NCBI GenBank assembly: GCA_041311015.1 | Contig: JBFYKG010000013.1 | Location: 1-24,050 of the forward strand | Length of the DNA stretch: 24,050 bases | Direction of reading: 5' to 3' | Source: Fluviibacter sp041311015 | Lineage (GTDB): Bacteria > Pseudomonadota > Gammaproteobacteria > Burkholderiales > Rhodocyclaceae | Part shown: positions 15,516 through 23,900 of the stretch, piece after piece | How positions within the stretch are numbered: position 1 is the stretch's first letter | How the letters are laid out: every line of letters starts with the position of its first letter | Translations under genes and position numbers: made by a program | Notes under the pieces: generated by a model | What the model saw: only the letters and a program-made list of their open reading frames with translations | Database searches by the model: none | Told to the model about the DNA's origin: nothing

Positions 15516-17582
15516 GTGAACCCGCAAAATCCACCTCAAACCCCGGGGGGGCTCTGGCGATTGCGGGTGGCGATTGATGCGCCTCTGGCCTCCAGTTTTG
15601 ACTACCTCGCCCCGGCCGATGTGACACCGGCCGATGTCGGGCACCGGGTTGTTGTGCCCTTCGGTAGCGGCCGTCGGGTCGGCCTGATTCTGGGGGTTCT
15701 TCCCCTGGCCGATATCAGCGACCCGGCTGCCCCGGATCCGGCAATGCTTAAACCCGCCGAAACGATCCTGCGCGATCTGCCACCTTTGCCGCAGGATTGG
15801 ATTGAACTCTGTCTCTTTGCCGCAAGCTATTACCAAGCGGCAGCCGGGGAGGCATTGCTGCAAGCGATTCCCACAGGCTTGCGTAAACCCGACCCGACTA
15901 AACGCCGGGCAATCAAGCCCCGTGTTGCGACCGCAGACACTGCTGTGACACCTCCCGCGTTGACCACGGGTCAATCGGCGGTGCTTGAAAGCCTGCTGCC
16001 GCGCTTGCAGGGCTACTCGGCCAATTTGCTGTTCGGGGTCACGGGCTCCGGTAAAACCGAGGTCTATCTGCGATTGATCGACGCCGCGCTGGCAGCGGGC
16101 AAGCAGGTCTTGTTACTGGTGCCGGAGATCAATCTCACGCCTTTGCTGGAGGCACGCGTTGCCACGCGTTTTCCCATGGTGCCAGTGGTCAGTCTGCATA
16201 GTGAAGTCACTGAAGCAGCGCGTGCCCGGCATTTCGCTGCTGCGTTGAGCGGCGAGGCGCGCATCGTGATTGGCACGCGGCTGGCCGTCTTTACGCCGAT
16301 GCCTACGCTGGGCCTGATCATTGTGGATGAAGAACATGATCCGGCCTATAAACAACTGGAAGGGATGCGTTATCACGCACGTGATCTGGCTGTGTGGCGG
16401 GCGCACCAGTGCGGGGTACCGATTGTGCTGGGCTCGGCGACACCTTCGCCCGAGAGCTGGTCGAATGTGCAGAACGGTCGTTACCAACGTTTGGATCTCC
16501 CCGAACGCGCCCATGCCGAAGCCGTATTGCCAACGATCAGTCTGCTTGATACACGACGCCTGACGCTTGACGAAGGCATGTCGCCGAACCTGCTCGATGA
16601 GCTTGCCCAGGGGCTGGACGCAGGTGAACAGAGTCTCCTGTTCATTAATCGCCGGGGCTACGCCCCGGTATTGACGTGCACGGCCTGCGGCTGGGTATCG
16701 AACTGCCGCCGCTGCGCGGCACATCGTGTGGTGCATCGACTTGACCGGACACTGCGCTGTCATCACTGCGGCGATACTTCGCCGATACCGCGGCAATGTC
16801 CGGATTGCGGTAACGCCGATTTGCGACCGCTCGGGCGCGGCACCCAACGCATTGAAGAAGCGCTGCAGAAACATTTTCCCCAGGCCAGAATTTTGCGGGT
16901 CGACCGGGATGTGGCAACAACCCGCAAACAATGGGAAGCGCTCGAAGCGCAGATCCGCTCACGTGATGTCGATATCCTGGTCGGTACCCAGATGCTGGCG
17001 AAGGGCCACGACTTTCCTGCCCTGACCCGGGTTGGTGTTGTGGGCGCAGATACAGGGCTGTTTGCCGCCGACTGGCGGGCACCCGAGCGGTTGTTCGCGC
17101 AGCTGATGCAGGTGGCCGGCCGTGCGGGCCGTGCCGCCCAGCCGGGGCGAGTGATCGTGCAGACCGAACACCCGGAGCACCCGTTGTATCAGTGTCTGCT
17201 CCGGCATGATGTGCCCGCCTTTCTGGAACAGGAACTGCGCGAGCGACAACGTGCCGGCTTCCCGCCCTTTGCATCACAAGCCATCGTGCGCGCCGAAGCG
17301 AAGCAACTCGATACCGTGCTTAACTTTCTAAAGCAGATCCGCAGCCTCGTGCCGGCCGAAGATCACCCCGATGTATTTCTGTACGATCCGGTACCGATGC
17401 GCATGGTCAAACTGGCCGGGCGAGAGCGGGCGCAACTGCTGATCGAATCGCCCAGCCGGATTGCACTGCAGAATTTTCTTAACGCCTGGTTGCCGAAGAT
17501 CAGTGCGGGGCGCGGCATGACACGCGGCCACGCACCGGGGGGCGTACGCTGGGGCGTCGAGGTTGATCCGCTGGAATGCTAG
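15516..17582 (+). CDS. priA: Primosomal protein N' (replication restart helicase PriA)
   Basis: 3'-to-5' DNA helicase that recognises stalled forks and D-loops and starts reloading of the replicative helicase. From the GTG at 15516 it has 688 residues (E. coli PriA 732). The N-terminal DNA-binding domain contains ASSFDYLAP and GHRVVVPFGSGRRVG. The helicase core has Walker A GVTGSGKTEVYL, the DEEHD box, and LGSATPSPES. Eight zinc-binding cysteines follow in four CxxC pairs (CTAC, CRRC, CHHC, CPDC). Later motifs are GRGTQRIEEAL, LVGTQMLAKGHDFP and QVAGRAGRA. All key residues are present. Its TAG stop overlaps the stop of the converging mak-like gene on the palindrome CTAG. Two DnaA-box-like sites lie upstream. 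Confidence 0.97.
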   Translation: MNPQNPPQTPGGLWRLRVAIDAPLASSFDYLAPADVTPADVGHRVVVPFGSGRRVGLILGVLPLADISDPAAPDPAMLKPAETILRDLPPLPQDWIELCLFAASYYQAAAGEALLQAIPTGLRKPDPTKRRAIKPRVATADTAVTPPALTTGQSAVLESLLPRLQGYSANLLFGVTGSGKTEVYLRLIDAALAAGKQVLLLVPEINLTPLLEARVATRFPMVPVVSLHSEVTEAARARHFAAALSGEARIVIGTRLAVFTPMPTLGLIIVDEEHDPAYKQLEGMRYHARDLAVWRAHQCGVPIVLGSATPSPESWSNVQNGRYQRLDLPERAHAEAVLPTISLLDTRRLTLDEGMSPNLLDELAQGLDAGEQSLLFINRRGYAPVLTCTACGWVSNCRRCAAHRVVHRLDRTLRCHHCGDTSPIPRQCPDCGNADLRPLGRGTQRIEEALQKHFPQARILRVDRDVATTRKQWEALEAQIRSRDVDILVGTQMLAKGHDFPALTRVGVVGADTGLFAADWRAPERLFAQLMQVAGRAGRAAQPGRVIVQTEHPEHPLYQCLLRHDVPAFLEQELRERQRAGFPPFASQAIVRAEAKQLDTVLNFLKQIRSLVPAEDHPDVFLYDPVPMRMVKLAGRERAQLLIESPSRIALQNFLNAWLPKISAGRGMTRGHAPGGVRWGVEVDPLEC

Positions 17583-18487
17583 TAGAGGCGGGCGGCACCC
17601 CGGACCCCGGAACTGTCACCAAAAGCGGGTAGGCGTATTTGTGTTTGCAGAGGTGTACCCGCGGGTAGAAACACATGTGTGGGCAGCACGTTACACAGAT
17701 CGGCAATAAGGCCCGGACGTTGCGAGACACCGCCGCCCAGAACGATGGTGTCAGGATCAAAGGCGTTGATGATCACCGAAAGCGCCCTGGCCAGACGGGC
17801 TGTGTGACGTTGCAATGCCGCCTGCGCTGCGATGTTACCCGCCGTTGCCGCGGTGATGAGTGCGGGCACATCACGGGTGGATGCGTCGGGATTATGCCGC
17901 TGGTAATCCGCTACCAGCGCCGGGCCCGACAACCAGGCTTCAATACACCCCTGTTTGCCACAGTAACAGGTTGGCCCGGGGAATTCGCCGGTGCTTGTGA
18001 TCGGTAATGGATTGTGGCCCCACTCGCCGGCGAGCCCATTGGGCCCCTGAAGCAGGTCGCCGTTGACAAAGAATCCACCGCCCACGCCGGTGCCCAGGAT
18101 CACGGCAAACACCGAGGGTGATCCTTGTGCCGCGCCATCCATGGCTTCAGATAGCGCCAGGCAATCGGCATCATTGGCGAGCCGGACCGGCCGTTGCAAA
18201 AGATCCTCCAGATCCTGTTGTAATGTCTGGCCATTCAGGCAGGTCGAATTGGCATTGCGAATCCGGCCATCTGCAGGATTAACCGACCCCGGATGTCCAA
18301 CGCCCACCTTGGTGCAGTGGTTACCCAGTGTGGTCTCGGCGCGTTTAATTATCCGACTGATGGCTTGAAGTGTTTCAGGGTAATCGCCTTGCGGCGTTGA
18401 GACCCGCTCCCGAAAAACGAATGCACCCGCCGCATCCAGCACGGCTGCTTCGATTTTGGTGCCGCCGAGGTCGATACCGATTTGCAT
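17579..18487 (-). CDS. mak: ROK-family sugar kinase, Mak (fructokinase/mannokinase)-like
   Basis: ATP-dependent hexose kinase of the ROK family. The 302 residues follow E. coli Mak closely, including ANSTCLNGQ, RLANDADCLALSEAMDGAA, AGEWGHNPLP and the end GDSSGVRGAA. The phosphate-binding start is IGIDLGGTK (3-11). The catalytic base is Asp106 in NDAD. The ROK zinc site is His158 with Cys174, Cys176 and Cys181 in CYCGKQGC. Likely substrates are fructose and possibly mannose or related sugars; other ROK kinases (glucokinase, N-acetylglucosamine kinase) share these motifs, so the exact sugar is inferred from the Mak resemblance. The start is 3 nt past the stop of the transporter gene, indicating one operon. 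The stop shares CTAG with the priA stop. Confidence 0.85.
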   Translation of the reverse strand: MQIGIDLGGTKIEAAVLDAAGAFVFRERVSTPQGDYPETLQAISRIIKRAETTLGNHCTKVGVGHPGSVNPADGRIRNANSTCLNGQTLQQDLEDLLQRPVRLANDADCLALSEAMDGAAQGSPSVFAVILGTGVGGGFFVNGDLLQGPNGLAGEWGHNPLPITSTGEFPGPTCYCGKQGCIEAWLSGPALVADYQRHNPDASTRDVPALITAATAGNIAAQAALQRHTARLARALSVIINAFDPDTIVLGGGVSQRPGLIADLCNVLPTHVFLPAGTPLQTQIRLPAFGDSSGVRGAARLY

Positions 18488-18490
18488 GGG

Positions 18491-19786
18491 TCAGCGATTG
18501 CCAACAGGCACGACATTGTCTTCCGGTAGCTGCCCCGTGTTATTTCGCCAGAGCGGGTGTAGGCAGAGCGTCAGCAGCGAAACGAAAGCCCCTAACATGA
18601 TGACCAGAGCGGGCGCCATCGTGAGCTGAAATCGCGCGATCAGGAACTCGGTGAACATCGGTGCTAGCCCGCCAAAGAGTCCAACGGCAAGACTGTATCC
18701 AAACGACAGGCCGGTGACACGCACCTTGTGCGGTAGCAGCGTTGCCATGCTGGCCGAGAGTGGCCCGAGATAGAAACCCTGACCAATCGCTAGCAGTAGG
18801 CCACCCAGAATCATCAACGGTACGTTGCCGCTGGCAAACAGAGAGAATGCCGGCCAGGCGCCCGTGAGCAGGATCAGCACACCCAGCCGGGTTATGTGTA
18901 ATTTGCCAAAACGGTCGCCTAGCCAACCGCCCACCACGGATAGCAGGCTGACCAGCAACAGGCTCAGCAGGTTGATGGCCAGTGCGGTCGTGGTGTTGAT
19001 ACCGGTGACCTTGGTCATCCAGGGCACGGCATACATGAATCCGACGAATGAGACGATACCGGTGGCGGTATTGGCCAGGGCAATCGCCAGCATGGGTCGC
19101 CAGTAATCGCGAAACGCGGTTCGCACTGGAGACTGCAACATGTCCTTGCGCTGCATGATCTCGTGCCCGAGAGAACGGCGGGCCCAGATGCCAATGCCAG
19201 TGAGCAGGATGCTGGATAGGAAGGGCACGCGCCAACCCCAGTCGGCCATCACCGCCTTGCCAAGCACGGTTGTGCACAAAAAACTGGCGGCCGTGCCCAG
19301 AAGCAGTCCGCCAAAAGCGCCCATGGGGCTGAAGCCGCCGATTAAGCCACGGCGATTGGCCGGTGCATGTTCGATCAGAAAGACGATCGACGAGGAATAC
19401 TCGCCACCAATCGATAGCCCCTGCAACATGCGAAGCAGAATCAGTAGTGCGGGCGCCCACAAGCCGATCGTGGCATAGGTCGGCAACAGGCCGATCAGCA
19501 GTGTGGGAATAGCAATGAGCAGGACTGAAAGTTGCAGCGCGGCCTTACGCCCGATGCGATCTCCAATATTGCCGAAGAGCACGCCACCGATCGGCCGCAT
19601 GACCATGCCGGTGGCGAAGGCGCCATAGCTGGCCAGTAATGCCGCTACCGGATCATCCGTGGGAAAGAAATGCGCCGCGAAGTAGCCAGCCAGATAGGCG
19701 TAGACAATAAAGTCATAAAACTCGATGGCGTTGCCAATGGCACCCGCCAGCACAGTTTTACGCAGGCTGGTCGGGCTGGTCGGCAT
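18491..19786 (-). CDS. MFS transporter of the metabolite:H+ symporter (MHS) family
   Basis: Twelve-helix inner-membrane transporter of the MHS branch (ProP, KgtP, ShiA and citrate carriers), driven by proton symport. Signatures are AGAIGNAIEFYDFIVYAYLA at the first helix, GNIGDRIGRKAAL in loop 2-3, RMLQGLSIGGEYSSS in helix 4 and the repeat GGWLGDRFGKL in loop 8-9. From the ATG at 19786 it has 431 residues, typical of the family. The GTG at 19816 would add ten residues and overlap can, and has no Shine-Dalgarno, so the ATG is preferred; the ATG lacks a strong one too. It follows can by 7 nt and precedes the ROK kinase by 3 nt. The substrate cannot be told from sequence: MHS members mostly carry osmolytes or organic acids rather than sugars, so a match to the kinase substrate is not assumed. 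Confidence 0.88.
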   Translation of the reverse strand: MPTSPTSLRKTVLAGAIGNAIEFYDFIVYAYLAGYFAAHFFPTDDPVAALLASYGAFATGMVMRPIGGVLFGNIGDRIGRKAALQLSVLLIAIPTLLIGLLPTYATIGLWAPALLILLRMLQGLSIGGEYSSSIVFLIEHAPANRRGLIGGFSPMGAFGGLLLGTAASFLCTTVLGKAVMADWGWRVPFLSSILLTGIGIWARRSLGHEIMQRKDMLQSPVRTAFRDYWRPMLAIALANTATGIVSFVGFMYAVPWMTKVTGINTTTALAINLLSLLLVSLLSVVGGWLGDRFGKLHITRLGVLILLTGAWPAFSLFASGNVPLMILGGLLLAIGQGFYLGPLSASMATLLPHKVRVTGLSFGYSLAVGLFGGLAPMFTEFLIARFQLTMAPALVIMLGAFVSLLTLCLHPLWRNNTGQLPEDNVVPVGNR

Positions 19787-19793
19787 CGCGGCT

Positions 19794-20444
19794 TTAGGCT
19801 TCGCTGCTGTAACCACTCAGTGCGTGGTTATAGGCCGGGCAGATCGCATTGAGGCTGTGGATCGAAATATTAAGGTTGCGCACAATGCCATCCTTGAGAC
19901 CGTAGACCAGACCGTGTACTGCAATTTCCTGGCCGCAGGTCCAGGCGTCATACAGGACCGTCGATTGCGCCAGATTAAGCACCTGCTCGATGACATTGAG
20001 TTCGCACAAACGATCATGGCGCTCGGCTTCCGGCGCGGCGTCGATGATGGCCTGATGCTTTTGCCGGACATCATGGATATGGCGCAGCCAGTTGTCGGCC
20101 AGACCGACGCGCAGGCCATCGAGGGCCGCCTTGACCCCACCACAACCGTAGTGGCCAACGACCAGAATGTGTTTCACACGCAGCACTTGCACCGCATACT
20201 GCACGACCGACAGGCAGTTCAGGTCGCTATGAACCACCACATTGGCAATGTTTCGGTGCACGAAGACTTCACCCGGTTGTAGCCCCATAATCTGGTTGGC
20301 AGGAACGCGGGAATCCGAACAACCGATCCAGAGGTATTCCGGTTTCTGGAGCTTGGCGAGATCGCCGAAATACTCGGGGTTGTCTTTTTGTATCTGTTCG
20401 GACCAGATGCGGTTCTGTTCGAAGAGCGGTTCGAGCACATGCAT
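19794..20444 (-). CDS. can: Beta-class carbonic anhydrase
   Basis: Zinc enzyme interconverting CO2 and bicarbonate, supplying bicarbonate to carboxylases in the cytoplasm. The 216 residues match E. coli Can in length and motif position. Zinc ligands are Cys42, His98 and Cys101 (WIGCSDSRVPANQI and VVGHYGCGGV), and the catalytic pair Asp44-Arg46 is present. The end SLNAICPAYNHALSGYSSE is also close to the family. The ATG at 20444 has a good Shine-Dalgarno (AGAGGA, 8 nt before), and a TATAAT -10 lies further upstream. It heads the likely operon can-transporter-kinase. Confidence 0.97.
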   Translation of the reverse strand: MHVLEPLFEQNRIWSEQIQKDNPEYFGDLAKLQKPEYLWIGCSDSRVPANQIMGLQPGEVFVHRNIANVVVHSDLNCLSVVQYAVQVLRVKHILVVGHYGCGGVKAALDGLRVGLADNWLRHIHDVRQKHQAIIDAAPEAERHDRLCELNVIEQVLNLAQSTVLYDAWTCGQEIAVHGLVYGLKDGIVRNLNISIHSLNAICPAYNHALSGYSSEA

Positions 20445-20486
20445 GGGGTTAATCCTCTGTTTTTATTTGCGATTGGGGCATGGCGT

Positions 20487-20492
20487 ATTATA
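20487..20492 (-). promoter_or_regulatory. Candidate -10 of the can operon, overlapping a plus-strand -10-like site
   Basis: On the minus strand these bases read TATAAT, an exact sigma-70 -10, about 43 nt before the can start. On the plus strand 20486-20491 read TATTAT, which could serve the DUF1840 gene, about 58 nt ahead of its start. No convincing -35 was found at standard spacing for either direction (TTACCA for can would need 20 nt). Confidence 0.45.
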
Positions 20493-20548
20493 AAGGAGCC
20501 CACAAACGCGGGTGGTAATCCGGGTGCAAAGGCACGAAAGGGGAGATT

Positions 20549-20899
20549 ATGCTGGTCCGTTTTTCTTCGCAGGCGACATCCAATCTGCTGATGTTTGATG
20601 ATGTCGCACGAGCTCTGTTGACCGTGATTGGTAAATCACCCACGCAACGCGGTGTGATTACTGTTGATGAGATGCCGACTGCGCTGACGCACCTGCATCA
20701 GCTGGTCGAGCACGAAAAACGCTTGAAGGAAGGCCGGGAGTCACGCGAGGAAATGCCGATTCCCGAGGTGGGTATCGAACCTCATGAGTTGATCGGGCTC
20801 TCTGTTCGCGCCCGTCCCTTTATCAAGACGCTGGAACAGGCCTTGCGCGAAAAGAAGGAGATCACCTGGGAAGCCCCGAAGGACTTCGCCAGGTCATAG
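20549..20899 (+). CDS. DUF1840 family protein
   Basis: 116-residue protein of the DUF1840 family, small proteins of unknown function found almost only in betaproteobacteria. The family outline is visible: start MLVRFSSQATSNLLMFDD, the central RGVITVDEMPTALTHL, a variable charged linker (about 55-75) and a conserved end LSVRARPFIKTL with ITWE. No signal peptide or membrane segment is visible, so it is probably cytoplasmic. A strong purine-rich Shine-Dalgarno (AAAGGGGAG) directly precedes the ATG. It is transcribed away from can and its stop is 1 nt from the stop of metH. I can suggest no function. Confidence 0.9.
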   Translation: MLVRFSSQATSNLLMFDDVARALLTVIGKSPTQRGVITVDEMPTALTHLHQLVEHEKRLKEGRESREEMPIPEVGIEPHELIGLSVRARPFIKTLEQALREKKEITWEAPKDFARS

Positions 20900-20900
20900 G

Positions 20901-23900
20901 CTACAGAATCGGTGCCAACCAGCGTTTGGCATCGTTGACCGATAAGCCGCTGCGACGTGCAAAGTCCTCCAGCTGATCGGTATCGATCTTGCTGACGGCA
21001 AAGTAATGTGCAGCCGGATGGGCCAGATAGAAACCGGAAACCGATGCCGCCGGCCACATGGCGCAGGATTCAGTGAGCGTCATGCCAGCCAGCTTGGGCA
21101 CGTCGAGTAGTTCGAACAGGCCGCGCTTGGCCAGATGATCCGGACAGGCCGGGTAGCCCGGTGCCGGACGTATCCCGCGATAGGCTTCCTTGATGAGCGC
21201 TGCGTTATCAAGCGTCTCGTCAGAGGCATAGCCCCAGTATTTCATGCGCACTTCGCGGTGCAGCCACTCGGCAAAGGCTTCAGCCAACCGGTCGGCCAGT
21301 GACTTGAGCATGATGGCACGGTAATCGTCGTGCTCGTCTTCAAATTTCTTGACGTGGGGTTCGATGCCCTCGCCACAGGAAACGGCAAAGCCGCCGATCC
21401 AGTCTGGCAGGGTGTCGGTGGGCTGTTTCTCGGCGATAAAGTCTGCAAGACACTGATTGGGTTTACCGCTAGGGCGTTCCTGTTGCTGGCGCAGGTTGTG
21501 CCAGATCATCCCCACGTGCTGGCGGGCGTCGTCGGTATAGATTTCGATATCATCACCCACGCGGTTGGCCGGGAAGAGGCCAAAGACACCACGAGGCTTT
21601 AGCCATTGCTCAGCGACGATCTGCTTGAGCATATCTTGGGCATCGGCATAGACCTGCTTGGCGGTTTCACCCACTACCTTGTCATCCAGAATCGCCGGGA
21701 ACGAGCCGGTTAGATCCCAGGTCTGGAAGAAGGGGCTCCAGTCAATGTAAGGCACGAGTGCATCAAGGCTGGGCTCAACAACCTGCACGCCGGTCTGCTT
21801 GGGCGCGACTGGTTGATAAGTCGCGTAGTCGCCGGTGAAGGCGTTGAAGGCATTGGCCTGGGCGGCTTCGTGCGAGACCAGCGCCACGCCCTTCTTATTG
21901 GCATGCTGCTGACGGACCTTTTCATAGTCTGCGGCCAGTTCGGCACGGTAGTTGGCGGCCTTTTCCAGATCCGCCGACAGTAGATTCGATACCACGCCGA
22001 CAGCGCGAGAGGCATCCGGTACATAAACCACGGGGCGGTCGTAGTTCGGCGCAATCTTGATGGCGGTATGAGCGCGGCTCGTCGTTGCACCGCCGATCAT
22101 GAGCGGTACATCAAAACCCTGGCGTGTCATTTCGCTGGCGATGTGGGTCATTTCTTCCAGTGACGGCGTAATCAGGCCGGAGAGACCAATCACCTGAGCT
22201 TCGTGCTCAATCGCGGCCTTCAAAATCTGATCGCACGGCACCATGACGCCGAGGTCCACGACTTCGTAGCCATTACATCCCAGCACCACGCCGACGATGT
22301 TTTTGCCGATGTCGTGCACGTCACCCTTAACGGTGGCCAGCACGATCTTGCCCTTGGCGGCAGCACCCGAGCGGGCTTTTTCTTCTTCGATGAACGGCAC
22401 GAGGTGGGCAACGGCCTGCTTCATGACACGGGCAGATTTCACCACCTGCGGCAGGAACATCTTGCCGGCGCCAAACAGATCGCCGACGGTGTTCATGCCG
22501 CTCATGAGCGGGCCTTCGATCACGGCCAGCGGCGGTTGGCCGGCCGCGGCCAGGGCAGCCCGGCATTCTTCCGTATCGGCAACCACGTATTCGGTGATGC
22601 CTTTGACCAGCGCGTGGCTCAGGCGCTCTTCCACCGGCCATTGGCGCCAAGCTAGGTCTTCGACGCGTTCCTTGGCGGTGCCCTTCACGTTCTGGGCAAA
22701 TTCCACCAGCGCGTCACCGGCACCGGCGTGCTTGTTGAGCACCACGTCTTCAACCTTGGCGCGTAGCTCTGGTTCAATCTCGTCATAAACACCAAGCTGA
22801 CCGGCGTTGACGATGCCCATGGTCATGCCCGCCTGAATGGCGTGATAGAGGAAAACGGTATGAATCGCTTCGCGCACCGGGTCGTTGCCGCGGAACGAGA
22901 ACGACACATTGGAAACACCGCCCGAGATGCAGGCGTGCGGCAGATGCGCCTTGATCCAGCGCGTGGCTTCGATGAAGTCAACCGCGTACCCATCATGCTC
23001 CGGAATACCGGTGGCGATGGCGAAAATGTTCGGGTCGAAGATGATGTCTTCCGGTGGAAAGCCATTGGCGACGAGCAGCTTGTAGGCGCGCTCGCAGATT
23101 TCGACTTTGCGGGCGAAGGTATCGGCCTGGCCTTTTTCATCAAAGGCCATGACGATAACCGCGGCACCATACTGGCGGGCAAGCCGTGCCTGACGCAGGA
23201 ATTCGGCTTCGCCCTCTTTCATCGAGATCGAGTTGACGATGCCCTTGCCTTGAATGCACTTGAGGCCCGCTTCGATGACCGACCACTTTGACGAGTCGAT
23301 CATGATCGGCACGCGCGAGATGTCCGGTTCGGAAGCAATCAGATTCAGGAAGCGCACCATGGCCGCTTCTGAATCCAGCATCGCTTCGTCCATGTTGATG
23401 TCGATGACCTGAGCACCGTTTTCTACCTGCTGACGGGCGACCGCCAGGGCATCGTCGAAGCGACTCTCCAGAATCATCTTGGCGAAAGCGCGTGAGCCCG
23501 TGACGTTGGTGCGCTCACCCACATTGACGAAAAAGGATTCGGGGCCGATTTCGCAAGGTTCCAGACCGGAGAGGCGGAGACGGTGTGGCACATCCGCCGG
23601 TCGGCGTGGCGTGACGCCCGCCACAGCATCGGCAATGGCGCGGATATGATCCGGCGTCGTGCCGCAACAGCCACCGACAATATTAACCAGACCGTGCACC
23701 GCCCATTCGCGGATATCTTCCGCCAGCATTTCTGGCGTTTCGTCGTAGCCACCAAAGGCATTCGGTAGGCCCGCGTTCGGGTGGGCCGAAATATAGGTCG
23801 GGCAGATGCGCGATAGCGTTTCAACGTGCTGACGTAGTTCCTTAGCCCCGAGAGCGCAGTTAAAGCCCACCGAGATCGGTCGCGCGTGCGCCATCGATGT

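Noticed and set aside
16113..17277. Two long minus-strand open frames inside priA
   Set aside because: They lie opposite the helicase core and zinc-binding region of PriA and are low-complexity, Arg/Pro-rich shadows.
18540..19460. 306-codon minus-strand open frame in a different frame inside the transporter gene
   Set aside because: The other frame gives a complete 12-helix MHS transporter; this one is a frame-shifted shadow rich in Arg and Ala.
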